From Verrucomicrobiota bacterium (GTDB lineage Bacteria; Verrucomicrobiota; Verrucomicrobiia; Limisphaerales; UBA1096), in NCBI GenBank assembly GCA_014382705.1, contig JACNJE010000096.1, positions 1-37,832 of the forward strand: 37,832 bases of DNA, given 5' to 3'. Position 1 is the first letter of the stretch. Every line of letters starts with the position of its first letter. Below are positions 31,345 to 37,832 of the stretch, in pieces. A program made the position numbers and the translations under genes. Under the pieces are notes generated by a model. It did no database searches. It saw only the letters and a list, made by a program, of their open reading frames with translations, and was not told where the DNA came from.

Positions 31345-33969
31345 TTGCTCACATCTGAATTCTTGCCAAACTCCCCCCTTCAAGGTGTGAGTGTGTTTTT
31401 CAGAGCAGCGTTGTATGTTGGCATCCTGTTTGCCGTTTCGGCCCATGCAGCCAAGCCGGCGGGGCTCCATTCCTTTTTGGAAAATCACTGTCTCGACTGC
31501 CACGACGGCGAGACACAAAAAGGAAATCTTAATTTGGAAGCGCTTGGCTTCGAGCTTGGCCAACGGGCCACGTTCGACCAGTGGGTGCTCGTCCACGACA
31601 AGGTGCAATCCGGTGAAATGCCACCGAAGAAAAAGCGCCGCCCCAAGCCGGAGGGGTCGGCGGCGTTTCTCAACCCTCTCTCGGCTGCACTTGGCCAAGC
31701 GAATCGCAAGCGAGTAACCGAATCCGGCCGCGCCACGGTTCGCCGGCTGAACCGGTTTGAATTTGAAAACTCATTGCGCGACCAACTGCATGCGCCCTGG
31801 CTGCTTGTGTCCGATATGTTGCCGGAGGATGGCACAGCACATCTGTTCAACAAAGTGGGCGAGCGGCTGGACGTGTCGCACGTGCAGATCACAAAGTTTT
31901 ATGAGGTAGCGGAATACGCGCTGCGTGCCGCGTTGGAAACGGTCGCGCACAAGTCGAACACGCAAAAATTTTACGCCCGTGAAGAAAGCCACATGAAAAG
32001 TGCGCTCCGTTGGAAACCAAATATCCAGACCGCTGCCACTCGAGCGTCAATACCCCTGCTCGGCACCACGCCACAGCCGGAGATCATCCGGGGGAACCAG
32101 CCGATGACCGTCGGCCCCTCGGACCCCGAGGTGCGCGAACGCGAAGCGGTCGGTTTTGTTTCCGGCACGTACACGGCGACAACGAAATACGATTTCACCC
32201 GGGTACGGGTACCGGTGGATGGCCGCTACAAGATCCGTATGAAGACCTACACATTCCTTGCGGGACCAAACGGCGCGAGCGGTGGGGATGACCACGGCCT
32301 GACCGGCGGACGCAAGGCGTGGTGGCGGCCAAGCCGCACGGTGGCCTTCCCCGGAACGCGCAGCGAACCGATCACGCTTTACTCTGTGTCACGCAACGCC
32401 GACAGCCGCTGGCTCGCAGTTTACGACTCGCACCCCGAACCCAGCGTCTCGGAGTGCGAGGTCGTCCTAAAGAAAAATGAAATCATCCGACCGGACGCCA
32501 CGCGACTCATCCGCACCCGGCCCGGTTGGTCCGGCAACGCGAATGCCACACGCGTAGGCGTGCCCGGTTTTGCGCTAAACTGGCTGGAGCTTGAGGGGCC
32601 GCTGCAGGACGAGTGGCCTCCGGCAAGTTTTAAAGCGGTCGCCGGGGATATGCCCTTCAAGCTGGAGGGCGGCGTCAAATTGGTTCCGGACGATGCCAAG
32701 CGCGACGCCCGAAAATTGCTGCTCGATTTCATGAAACGCATGTACCGCCGACCGGTGGATAACGACGAGGCGGACGCTTACCTTGCCATTTTCGAACGCA
32801 GCCAAGCGCTTGGGCGTGACTTTACCGATTCCATTATCGCCGCCTGCGCGTCGATCCTGTGTTCGTCTGATTTTCTTTATCTCGATGCCGAACCGGGTCC
32901 GCTTGGCCAACGGCAACTCGCCGCGCGACTCTCGTTTTTTCTCTGGAACAGTCCGCCCGACGAAGCACTCATGCAGGCCAAGCGCTTGGCCAAGCCGAAG
33001 CGGTTGCGCAAGCACACCAACCGACTGCTCAACGATGCCAAGGCAGAGCGGTTCGTGAACTCGTTCATTGACTACTGGCTCGACCTGCGCGACATCCTCG
33101 CCAACGCGCCGGACGCCATTCTGTATCCGGATTATTACCTCGACGACGAGTTGACTGAGGCGTCCGTTTTTGAGACTCGCGCGTTTTTAACCGAACTGAT
33201 CGATAACGATTTACCGGCGCGAAACGTGGTCGATTCCGACTTCGTTTTCGCCAACGAACGCTTGGCCAAGCTCTACGGAATGGAACCGTTCGAGGGCATC
33301 CAACTGCGAAAAGTGGTGCTGCCAAAAGACTCCCCCCGCGGTGGCTTGATGACGCAGGCCAGCGTGCTGCGCGTGACCGCCAACGGCACCACAACCTCGC
33401 CGGTGGTTCGCGGTGCTTGGATGATGGAGCGCATCATGGGGCTGCACATTCCCTCACCGCCGTCCGGAGTCGAGGCGATCACCCCGGACACACGCGGCGC
33501 GACCACCATCCGCGAGCAACTCGACAAACATCGCGAGGCTGAGTCGTGCGCGGCCTGCCATCGCAAGTTCGACCCGGTTGGTTTTGCACTCGAGAGTTTT
33601 GACGTGGCCGGGGGCTGGCGCGACCACTACCGCTCGTTGGGCGATGAGGGTGAACGCGTGAAGGGCTTCGGGAAAAATGGACACGCCTTCAAGTTTCGAC
33701 TCGCCAAACCGATCGACTGCGCTGGCGAACTGGAGGACGAACGCCGGTTTAACGACATTTCCGAAATGAAGAAACTGCTTCTCTCGGACGAACGAGCGAT
33801 CGCCCGAAATCTGGTTCACCAGTTTGTCGTTTACGCAACCGGCGCTCCGGTTGCATTTGGCGATCGGACCGCCGTCGAGGCGATCCTCGACCAATGCGAG
33901 GATAACAATTACGGCGTCCGCTCACTCATCCACTCGCTCATCCAAAGTGAACTTTTCCTGCACAAATGA
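31345..33969 (+). CDS. Exported cytochrome c-type protein with DUF1587/1592/1588/1585 domains
   Basis: 874 residues if TTG 31345 is used (AGGA five bases upstream). GTG 31387 or 31393 would put the signal peptide FFRAALYVGILFAVSAHAAKP at the very N-terminus and are good alternatives. First haem site HCLDCHD (C49-C52-H53, PSCyt1-like); DUF1587 region with VRRLNRFEFENSLRDQL; carbohydrate-binding-like middle; DUF1592 with YRRPVDNDEADAYLAIFERS and LAARLSFFLWNSPPDEALM; DUF1588 with second haem site ESCAACHRKFDPVGFALESFD (C735-C738-H739); DUF1585 at the end. Such proteins are typical of Planctomycetota/Verrucomicrobiota and pair with DUF1552 proteins, as here 52 bp downstream. Electron-transfer or surface-polymer roles are assumed, not proven. 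Confidence 0.93.
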   Translation: MLTSEFLPNSPLQGVSVFFRAALYVGILFAVSAHAAKPAGLHSFLENHCLDCHDGETQKGNLNLEALGFELGQRATFDQWVLVHDKVQSGEMPPKKKRRPKPEGSAAFLNPLSAALGQANRKRVTESGRATVRRLNRFEFENSLRDQLHAPWLLVSDMLPEDGTAHLFNKVGERLDVSHVQITKFYEVAEYALRAALETVAHKSNTQKFYAREESHMKSALRWKPNIQTAATRASIPLLGTTPQPEIIRGNQPMTVGPSDPEVREREAVGFVSGTYTATTKYDFTRVRVPVDGRYKIRMKTYTFLAGPNGASGGDDHGLTGGRKAWWRPSRTVAFPGTRSEPITLYSVSRNADSRWLAVYDSHPEPSVSECEVVLKKNEIIRPDATRLIRTRPGWSGNANATRVGVPGFALNWLELEGPLQDEWPPASFKAVAGDMPFKLEGGVKLVPDDAKRDARKLLLDFMKRMYRRPVDNDEADAYLAIFERSQALGRDFTDSIIAACASILCSSDFLYLDAEPGPLGQRQLAARLSFFLWNSPPDEALMQAKRLAKPKRLRKHTNRLLNDAKAERFVNSFIDYWLDLRDILANAPDAILYPDYYLDDELTEASVFETRAFLTELIDNDLPARNVVDSDFVFANERLAKLYGMEPFEGIQLRKVVLPKDSPRGGLMTQASVLRVTANGTTTSPVVRGAWMMERIMGLHIPSPPSGVEAITPDTRGATTIREQLDKHREAESCAACHRKFDPVGFALESFDVAGGWRDHYRSLGDEGERVKGFGKNGHAFKFRLAKPIDCAGELEDERRFNDISEMKKLLLSDERAIARNLVHQFVVYATGAPVAFGDRTAVEAILDQCEDNNYGVRSLIHSLIQSELFLHK

Positions 33970-34021
33970 CACCGGAACCGGCATTGCATCCGCATTACAA
34001 GCCGATAAACTCCGCCCAGCC

Positions 34022-35329
34022 ATGAAGGGACCGCACATTGCCGATAGCCGCACTCTGAACCGCCGTACATTCCTGCGCGGGGCGGGCGTGGCCATGGCGC
34101 TACCGCTGCTGGAGTCGATGACGCCGGTGTTCGCGCGTGCCAAGCAACCGGATCCGCCGAGACGGATGTTCGCCGTTTGCAACAATCTCGGCCTGTTGCC
34201 GGATCGGTTTTTCCCGAAGACAAGAGGTCGCGAGTATGAGCTGTCGCCCTACCTCAATGAGTTGAAGGCGTACCGAGAAGATTTCACCGTGTTGAGCGGT
34301 GTATCGCATCCCGGTGTGGATGGCTCGCACTCGTCGGACGTATCATTCCTCACTTGCGCACCGCACCCCGGCGGCGGCGGTTTCCGCAACTCCATCTCGC
34401 TCGACCAATTCATCGCCGCAAAAATTGGACACCTCACACGGTTCCCGTCGATCTCGCTTGGCGTCAACGCCAGTGTGGGCCGGCGTAGCCTTTCATGGAC
34501 CGATGCCGGCGTGCTGATCCCCTGCGAAAACCGCGCCTCGTCAGTCTATCGCAAATTGTTCCTGCAAGGCTCCGAAGACGAGATCGAGCGGCAGGTGCGC
34601 AAACTGCAACTGGGCGAGAGCATCATGGACACGCTCGCGCAGGAGTCGAAGTCGTTGACACGCCGACTCAGCGCCGCCGACCGCGATCGGCTGGATCAGT
34701 ACACGACCGCCGTTCGCGAAGCCGAGCAACGCCTCGTCATGGCCCGCGCGTGGGAGCGCAAACCAAAACCGGCCGCCCCGGCCGGCATTCCCAACGACCC
34801 CTCCAACCGCAACGCGTTCATGCAAATGACACGGCTGATGTACCAGATGGCGCGGCTGGCGTTTCAGACCGACTCCACGCGCAACATTACCCTGTTGATG
34901 GACGGCAACAACTCTCCCGCGATCAAGGTCACCGGCACGAAGATTACCGACGGCTACCACAACCTTTCGCACCACGGAATGAACCCGGACAAACTCGCTC
35001 AGCTCGACGCCATCGACCGCGAGCAGATGCAACTGTTCGGAGAACTCATCCGCGACCTCAAGGGCATCGAGGAAGCCGATGGTAATCTGTTGCAAAACAC
35101 CGTCGTGATGTACGGCAGCAATTTCGGTGACGCCAACAAGCACACCACGACCAACATGCCGGTACTCGTCGCAGGCGGGCGGTTGAAGCACGGCCAGCAC
35201 CTGGCCTTCGACCGAACGAACAACTATCCCCTCCCCAACCTCTTCGTCAGCATGATGCAAAGCATGGGTCTCCCAACCGATAAGTTCGCCACCAGCACCG
35301 GCCCCATGCAAGGCCTCGAGATTGCCTAA
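34022..35329 (+). CDS. DUF1552 Tat-exported protein
   Basis: 435 residues from ATG 34022. Twin-arginine signal NRRTFLRGAG (R14-R15) with a hydrophobic stretch VAMALPLLESMTPVFARA. The mature part shows the DUF1552 pattern: RMFAVCNNLGLLPDRFFPK, FTVLSGVSHPGVDGSHSSDVSFLTCAPHP, SLDQFIAAKIGH, YHNLSHHG, VVMYGSNFGDANKHTTTNMPVLVAGG, a layout that resembles alkaline-phosphatase/sulfatase-like folds. It is almost always co-encoded with the DUF1592 cytochrome, suggesting a shared exported complex. The function is unknown. No TTGGCCAA core occurs in it. Confidence 0.92.
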   Translation: MKGPHIADSRTLNRRTFLRGAGVAMALPLLESMTPVFARAKQPDPPRRMFAVCNNLGLLPDRFFPKTRGREYELSPYLNELKAYREDFTVLSGVSHPGVDGSHSSDVSFLTCAPHPGGGGFRNSISLDQFIAAKIGHLTRFPSISLGVNASVGRRSLSWTDAGVLIPCENRASSVYRKLFLQGSEDEIERQVRKLQLGESIMDTLAQESKSLTRRLSAADRDRLDQYTTAVREAEQRLVMARAWERKPKPAAPAGIPNDPSNRNAFMQMTRLMYQMARLAFQTDSTRNITLLMDGNNSPAIKVTGTKITDGYHNLSHHGMNPDKLAQLDAIDREQMQLFGELIRDLKGIEEADGNLLQNTVVMYGSNFGDANKHTTTNMPVLVAGGRLKHGQHLAFDRTNNYPLPNLFVSMMQSMGLPTDKFATSTGPMQGLEIA

Positions 35330-35360
35330 ACCAAGTAATGTTTATTTAGCTTTGCGATAC

Positions 35361-35383
35361 TTCAATTATCGGACTGACCCTTT
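35361..35383 (-). repeat. Inverted short element, left copy of tail unit 1
   Basis: On the minus strand it reads AAAGGGTCAGTCC then GATAATTGAA. It matches the plus-strand copy at 36421-36443, so the two face each other across the hydrolase gene. The 106-bp gap 35330-35435 also holds a short direct repeat of GACCCTTTCC. Confidence 0.55.
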
Positions 35384-35435
35384 CCAGACCCTTTCCATAA
35401 GGCAGGCGAAATTGCCGTTCCCCAACTGTGTCAGA

Positions 35436-36323
35436 TTACTGAACCCCCATCATCCAAGTTCGGTTTAGTTCAGGCCAAATGCTGACGCCAGCATCAATAT
35501 TTCGTACTCCATAAGCATGGTTTCCTTTTGGAAAGATGTGGAGTTCAGCCTCCACCTTTTTCTTCCGTAGCTCTTCCCAAAGCAGAATACTATTTTCAAC
35601 GTCTGCCAGAGCATCATCTAAAGTATGCACTATGAAGGCTGGTGGGGTGTTCTTCGGGAATTCTAATTCTGGAGAAAGCCCTGAGCCATCCTCATTGATG
35701 ATATTACCCGGATAGACAATCGTAGCGAAATCGGGTCGACAACTAACCTCATCAACCTGATCTATCCTTGAATAAGTCCTGCGATTGAAGTTTGCCATTA
35801 AGGCAACAGCCAGATGACCCCCAGCTGAAAAGCCAACGACGCCAATTCTTTTTGGATCGCCCCCCCAAGCTTTTGCCATTGACCGGACAATGCTCATAGC
35901 ACGTTGAGCATCCTGGAGTGGAGCTTCATAATTCTTCCGCCCCTTTCTTCCCGGCACTCGATACTTCAGTAGTACCGCAGTTGCGCCAAAGGAGTTCAAC
36001 CATTCAGCGATCTCTAAGCCCTCGATATCCCATGTTAACCCCTTGTATCCGCCACCCGGAAGAACAACGACTATGAGTCCGTTACTTTCTTCCTGTGATG
36101 GCCTGTAAATACTCAGGGTCGGAATGGATACATTATCTATACGATGATAAAAAACCCCCTTCTTGTACTCAATCTTAGAGAGTTTCTCCTTGCCAATATC
36201 CCCCTTTTCGCTCGGAGCGTTTGACGGCCAAACATTTACTGTCTTCCATGGTTGAGCATCGGCACCGGCAACATGTGCCAGCAAGAAACACCATGGCATT
36301 AATATCAAAATTGGGATCCTCAT
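35436..36323 (-). CDS. Secreted alpha/beta hydrolase (BD-FAE/acetyl-esterase-like)
   Basis: 295 residues with a signal peptide (MRIPILILMPWCFLLAHVAGADA). The fold markers are VVVLPGGGYKGL (oxyanion loop), the nucleophile elbow GFSAGGHLA (S166), HTLDDALADVEN (acid at about 236-237) and FPKGNHAYG (H269). Members of this group deacetylate or de-esterify plant and algal polysaccharides or prolyl/feruloyl esters, acting outside the cytoplasm. Base composition is clearly lower in GC than the window mainstream, the codon choice differs, and it has no TTGGCCAA core. Together with the flanking inverted elements this suggests later acquisition. Confidence 0.87.
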   Translation of the reverse strand: MRIPILILMPWCFLLAHVAGADAQPWKTVNVWPSNAPSEKGDIGKEKLSKIEYKKGVFYHRIDNVSIPTLSIYRPSQEESNGLIVVVLPGGGYKGLTWDIEGLEIAEWLNSFGATAVLLKYRVPGRKGRKNYEAPLQDAQRAMSIVRSMAKAWGGDPKRIGVVGFSAGGHLAVALMANFNRRTYSRIDQVDEVSCRPDFATIVYPGNIINEDGSGLSPELEFPKNTPPAFIVHTLDDALADVENSILLWEELRKKKVEAELHIFPKGNHAYGVRNIDAGVSIWPELNRTWMMGVQ

Positions 36324-36420
36324 TAGTCGTTACTGTATGCGCCTACCCCCACTCTTCGACCACGGATCGGCTTTTTTAAGGTGGAACCTGCTATGTCCCA
36401 GTTCCGTGTTGTGACAGCCT

Positions 36421-36443
36421 TAAAGGGGTCAGTCCCGACAATT
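36421..36443 (+). repeat. Inverted short element, right copy of tail unit 1
   Basis: AAAGGGGTCAGTCCC then GACAATT. It faces the copy at 35361-35383 and runs directly into the ~127-bp repeat copy B. The gap 36324-36661 (338 bp) holds no gene; it consists of this element, copy B, and the element at 36571. Confidence 0.55.
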
Positions 36444-36565
36444 GCCAAATGTAGGTTCTGCCCAATCACCGAAATCCTTGGTGTAGCCCGCCAAGTGGGT
36501 ATTGCTCTCACTCGCCGGTGAATGTTGGCCACTAGTTTCAGATTATGGATCATCTTTTCACTTTG
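36439..36565. repeat. Dispersed ~127-bp repeat, copy B
   Basis: Matches copy A at 31164-31292 in the same orientation at about 85% identity. The minus-strand frame reads LKLVANIHRRVRAIPTW, RATPRISV and on to LHLAIVGTDPF, where GTDP is encoded by the GGGTCAGTCC element. It sits between the hydrolase and the methyltransferase-like gene. Confidence 0.75.
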
Positions 36566-36570
36566 CGGTT

Positions 36571-36593
36571 CTTCAGCTATCGAACTGACTTTT
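36571..36593 (-). repeat. Degenerate inverted short element, left copy of tail unit 2
   Basis: CTTCAGCTATCGAACTGACT on the plus strand resembles CTTCAATTATCGGACTGACC at 35360-35379 (four differences in 20) and is inverted relative to the copy at 37726-37746, on the other side of the methyltransferase-like gene. Confidence 0.4.
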
Positions 36594-36661
36594 TTACTGT
36601 GATACTATAATTTCCCTAAAACCTTATGCGACCTGAATAGTGATTCCACACACAAACATCC

Positions 36662-37705
36662 CTAATCCTTGGCGATATACAAATACTCATGCTGGTCCAT
36701 CTGGTATGCTTTGGGATCTTTTCCCCAAAGTGTTGGATTTCTAAACAGTAAATCAAACTTGTCAAAATCTATCGGGAACGTATCCGAACTCATCTCCCAA
36801 AAAACATGATTCAAGTGGTAGAAGTAATGGTTCGTAACATTGCAAATAATATTGATATAGCGATTAACCGTTTCTCTACTCATTTCAGCCAAACTATAGG
36901 AGTTAAAAGTCAACTCTACACTATTTTCACTTATTTCCTCCAAAGCAAAATTTGGTGTTATCAAAATATCAAAATCGCCATCGATTTCTATTTCGCCGTA
37001 AAGTTTTATTTTTTTGTGTGGAAACATAGATTTCAAGTAGAACGCTTGTAAGGCGGAATTTTCGGGTAGATCAGATAGGACAATTCTCATCCTAGGATTC
37101 TCTACTAAGCAGTAATAGGCTAGCCCTCCAAATCCGCCACCAATTTCTAAAATTGTGGGGCGATCAAATTTACGAACCAACATATTAATTTTTTGAGCAA
37201 ACGCACAATGATATTCTGCACCTGGAAATACCTCGAATTCATTTATCTTATATCCGTATGGGTTTCCCACTGGCTTTCTTGCCAACTTTTCTAAAGGGAC
37301 ATTCGGACAGGTCAATAAAAACGTCTGTAACCCCAGTAATGCAGACTCAACGTAACGATTTTTCTCATCTTCAGTCGGGCGCCGACCAGGGTTCATGTAG
37401 ATTTCAGTCATCTGAAAATGCAGTCCATGAAGACCAGTACTGATCGGATGTCTGAAAAAATTTTCATATGCATGCTTAATAAAAGCTAAGTTGTTACTTA
37501 AATATGCGTCTACCGTCTCTGTTAGATATTGTTGATAAATCGGCAACCATTCCCTGGACACCTGATATACTTCAGGCTGATCGCTTTGAATCTCATGCCA
37601 ACCCTTGTAAGCGTCCATTATTTTTTGAATTTCTTCCGTAGAGATACATTCTGAGTGTCTTGACACAAACGCGCCATCAAATTGAATTGTCTCTTTATTG
37701 CTCAT
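36662..37705 (-). CDS. Putative sugar O-methyltransferase (NanM-like)
   Basis: 347 residues. SAM-binding motif ILEIGGGFGGLAYYCL (about 185-200), acid in IVLSDLPEN, then NSYSLAEMSRETVNRYINII, the arrangement of the putative sugar O-methyltransferase family often found in polysaccharide and O-antigen clusters. The N-terminal ~150 residues are helical and contain GLHGLHFQMTEIYMNPGRRP. The gene is markedly AT-rich compared with everything left of 35.3 kb, a typical sign of horizontal transfer of a surface-glycan gene. No neighbouring glycan genes lie in the window; the sequence beyond the right edge could contain them. Confidence 0.78.
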   Translation of the reverse strand: MSNKETIQFDGAFVSRHSECISTEEIQKIMDAYKGWHEIQSDQPEVYQVSREWLPIYQQYLTETVDAYLSNNLAFIKHAYENFFRHPISTGLHGLHFQMTEIYMNPGRRPTEDEKNRYVESALLGLQTFLLTCPNVPLEKLARKPVGNPYGYKINEFEVFPGAEYHCAFAQKINMLVRKFDRPTILEIGGGFGGLAYYCLVENPRMRIVLSDLPENSALQAFYLKSMFPHKKIKLYGEIEIDGDFDILITPNFALEEISENSVELTFNSYSLAEMSRETVNRYINIICNVTNHYFYHLNHVFWEMSSDTFPIDFDKFDLLFRNPTLWGKDPKAYQMDQHEYLYIAKD

Positions 37706-37725
37706 AATAAAATGTTTTTAAAGTT

Positions 37726-37746
37726 GAGGGGTCAGTCCCGGTAATT
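37726..37746 (+). repeat. Short element, right copy of tail unit 2
   Basis: GAGGGGTCAGTCCC then GGTAATT, 20 bp upstream of the methyltransferase-like start. It shares GGGGTCAGTCCCG exactly with 36425-36437. Confidence 0.55.
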
Positions 37747-37802
37747 ACTAAGGAGTGCGTAAGTAAGTAGACACAATTTCCCGTCAGGATGTAATATACG
37801 CT

Positions 37803-37826
37803 AGGTTTTTATCCTGGAAAAACCCT
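37803..37826. terminator. Possible hairpin at the window edge
   Basis: AGGTTTTT (37803-37810) and AAAAACCCT (37818-37826) can pair with one bulge. It is weak and the right side of the window is cut off, so direction and role are unknown. Confidence 0.15.
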
Positions 37827-37832
37827 CGGATT

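Larger units (their letters stand above)
69..33269. repeat. Dispersed palindrome family TTGGCCAA / CGCTTGGCCAAGCG
   Basis: Core starts found by eye: 69, 1592, 1679, 2616, 2784, 4162, 6418, 6525, 8595, 9270, 11706, 13230, 13249, 13320, 14357, 14598, 15398, 15431, 16853, 18705, 18914, 20281, 20688, 21520, 23103, 23188, 23375, 24472, 25148, 25942, 25983, 27339, 27462, 29836, 29877, 31314, 31556, 31691, 32903, 32986, 33262. About 30 lie in genes and 11 in roughly 1.6 kb of intergenic DNA. Many are flanked by GC on the left and GC on the right, extending the palindrome to 12-14 bp. Variants with one change add more. Confidence 0.9.

Noticed and set aside
31108-31352. Small open frames in the gap between the sugar dehydrogenase-like and cytochrome genes
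   Set aside because: They lie in repeat copy A and the promoter region. The conserved frame is a remnant, not an intact gene with start, ribosome site and stop.
35361-37746. Integron gene cassettes with attC sites
   Set aside because: I do not see the paired RYYYAAC/GTTRRRY core sites or an integrase; the flanking elements are short and differ in structure from attC.
1-37832. tRNA or rRNA genes
   Set aside because: No cloverleaf with T-loop GGTTCRANYCC context, and no rRNA-like sequence, was found by eye on either strand.

Overview
The window is about 37.8 kb of GC-rich chromosomal DNA. It has short intergenic gaps and frequent ATGA start/stop overlaps. Gene content points to a Verrucomicrobiota bacterium (a Pedosphaera-like or related marine/sediment lineage), with Planctomycetota as the main alternative. 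Clues are a DUF1587/1588/1592-type cytochrome next to a DUF1552 Tat protein, a type I sulfatase, a CRTAC1-type FG-GAP/ASPIC protein, several outer-space PQQ-like beta-propellers, an SMP-30-like propeller, and an HU protein with a long N-terminal arm. Taxonomy is inferred from gene families only; no rRNA or tRNA is present.

Layout. 1-4.3 kb: the end of a repeat-domain protein, then a coupled ResB-CcsA system II cytochrome c maturation pair. 4.3-6.3 kb: trpS and a secreted SMP-30-like propeller (minus). 6.3-10.2 kb: a TPMT-like methyltransferase and a giant FG-GAP/ASPIC protein (plus). 10.4-14.2 kb: HU with a clear terminator, a ketopantoate reductase-like enzyme, a secreted sulfatase and a PAP2 membrane phosphatase. 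14.2-15.3 kb: purS-purQ (minus) with its terminator. 15.4-16.8 kb: a beta-CASP RNase. 16.9-18.9 kb: a NatAB-type ABC exporter. 18.9-23.4 kb: an aldehyde dehydrogenase, a LuxE/PaaK-like acyl-activating protein, a sodium:solute symporter and its DUF3311 partner. 23.4-27.3 kb: two PQQ-like beta-propellers. 27.5-31.1 kb: glgC, a flagellin/FlgL-like protein and a soluble glucose/sorbosone dehydrogenase-like protein. 31.3-35.3 kb: the cytochrome/DUF1552 pair. 35.3-37.8 kb: a visibly AT-richer tail with a secreted alpha/beta hydrolase and a sugar O-methyltransferase-like gene.

Two signals lie outside ordinary gene annotation. First, the palindrome core TTGGCCAA (extended CGCTTGGCCAAGCG) occurs about 41 times by hand count between 69 and 33,269, where roughly 0.5 is expected by chance. 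It sits inside genes in all three frames (peptides LGQA, LAKR, AWPS) and is several-fold denser in intergenic DNA, often within about 20 bp downstream of stop codons and sometimes doubled into a perfect hairpin. It is absent from the AT-rich tail. Second, each of the two tail genes is enclosed by inverted copies of a short element (core GGGTCAGTCC followed by AATT). A ~127-bp repeat lies between the two genes, and a second copy lies at 31.2 kb. The repeat copies share a reading frame with mostly synonymous differences, so this looks like debris or cargo of an uncharacterised mobile unit.
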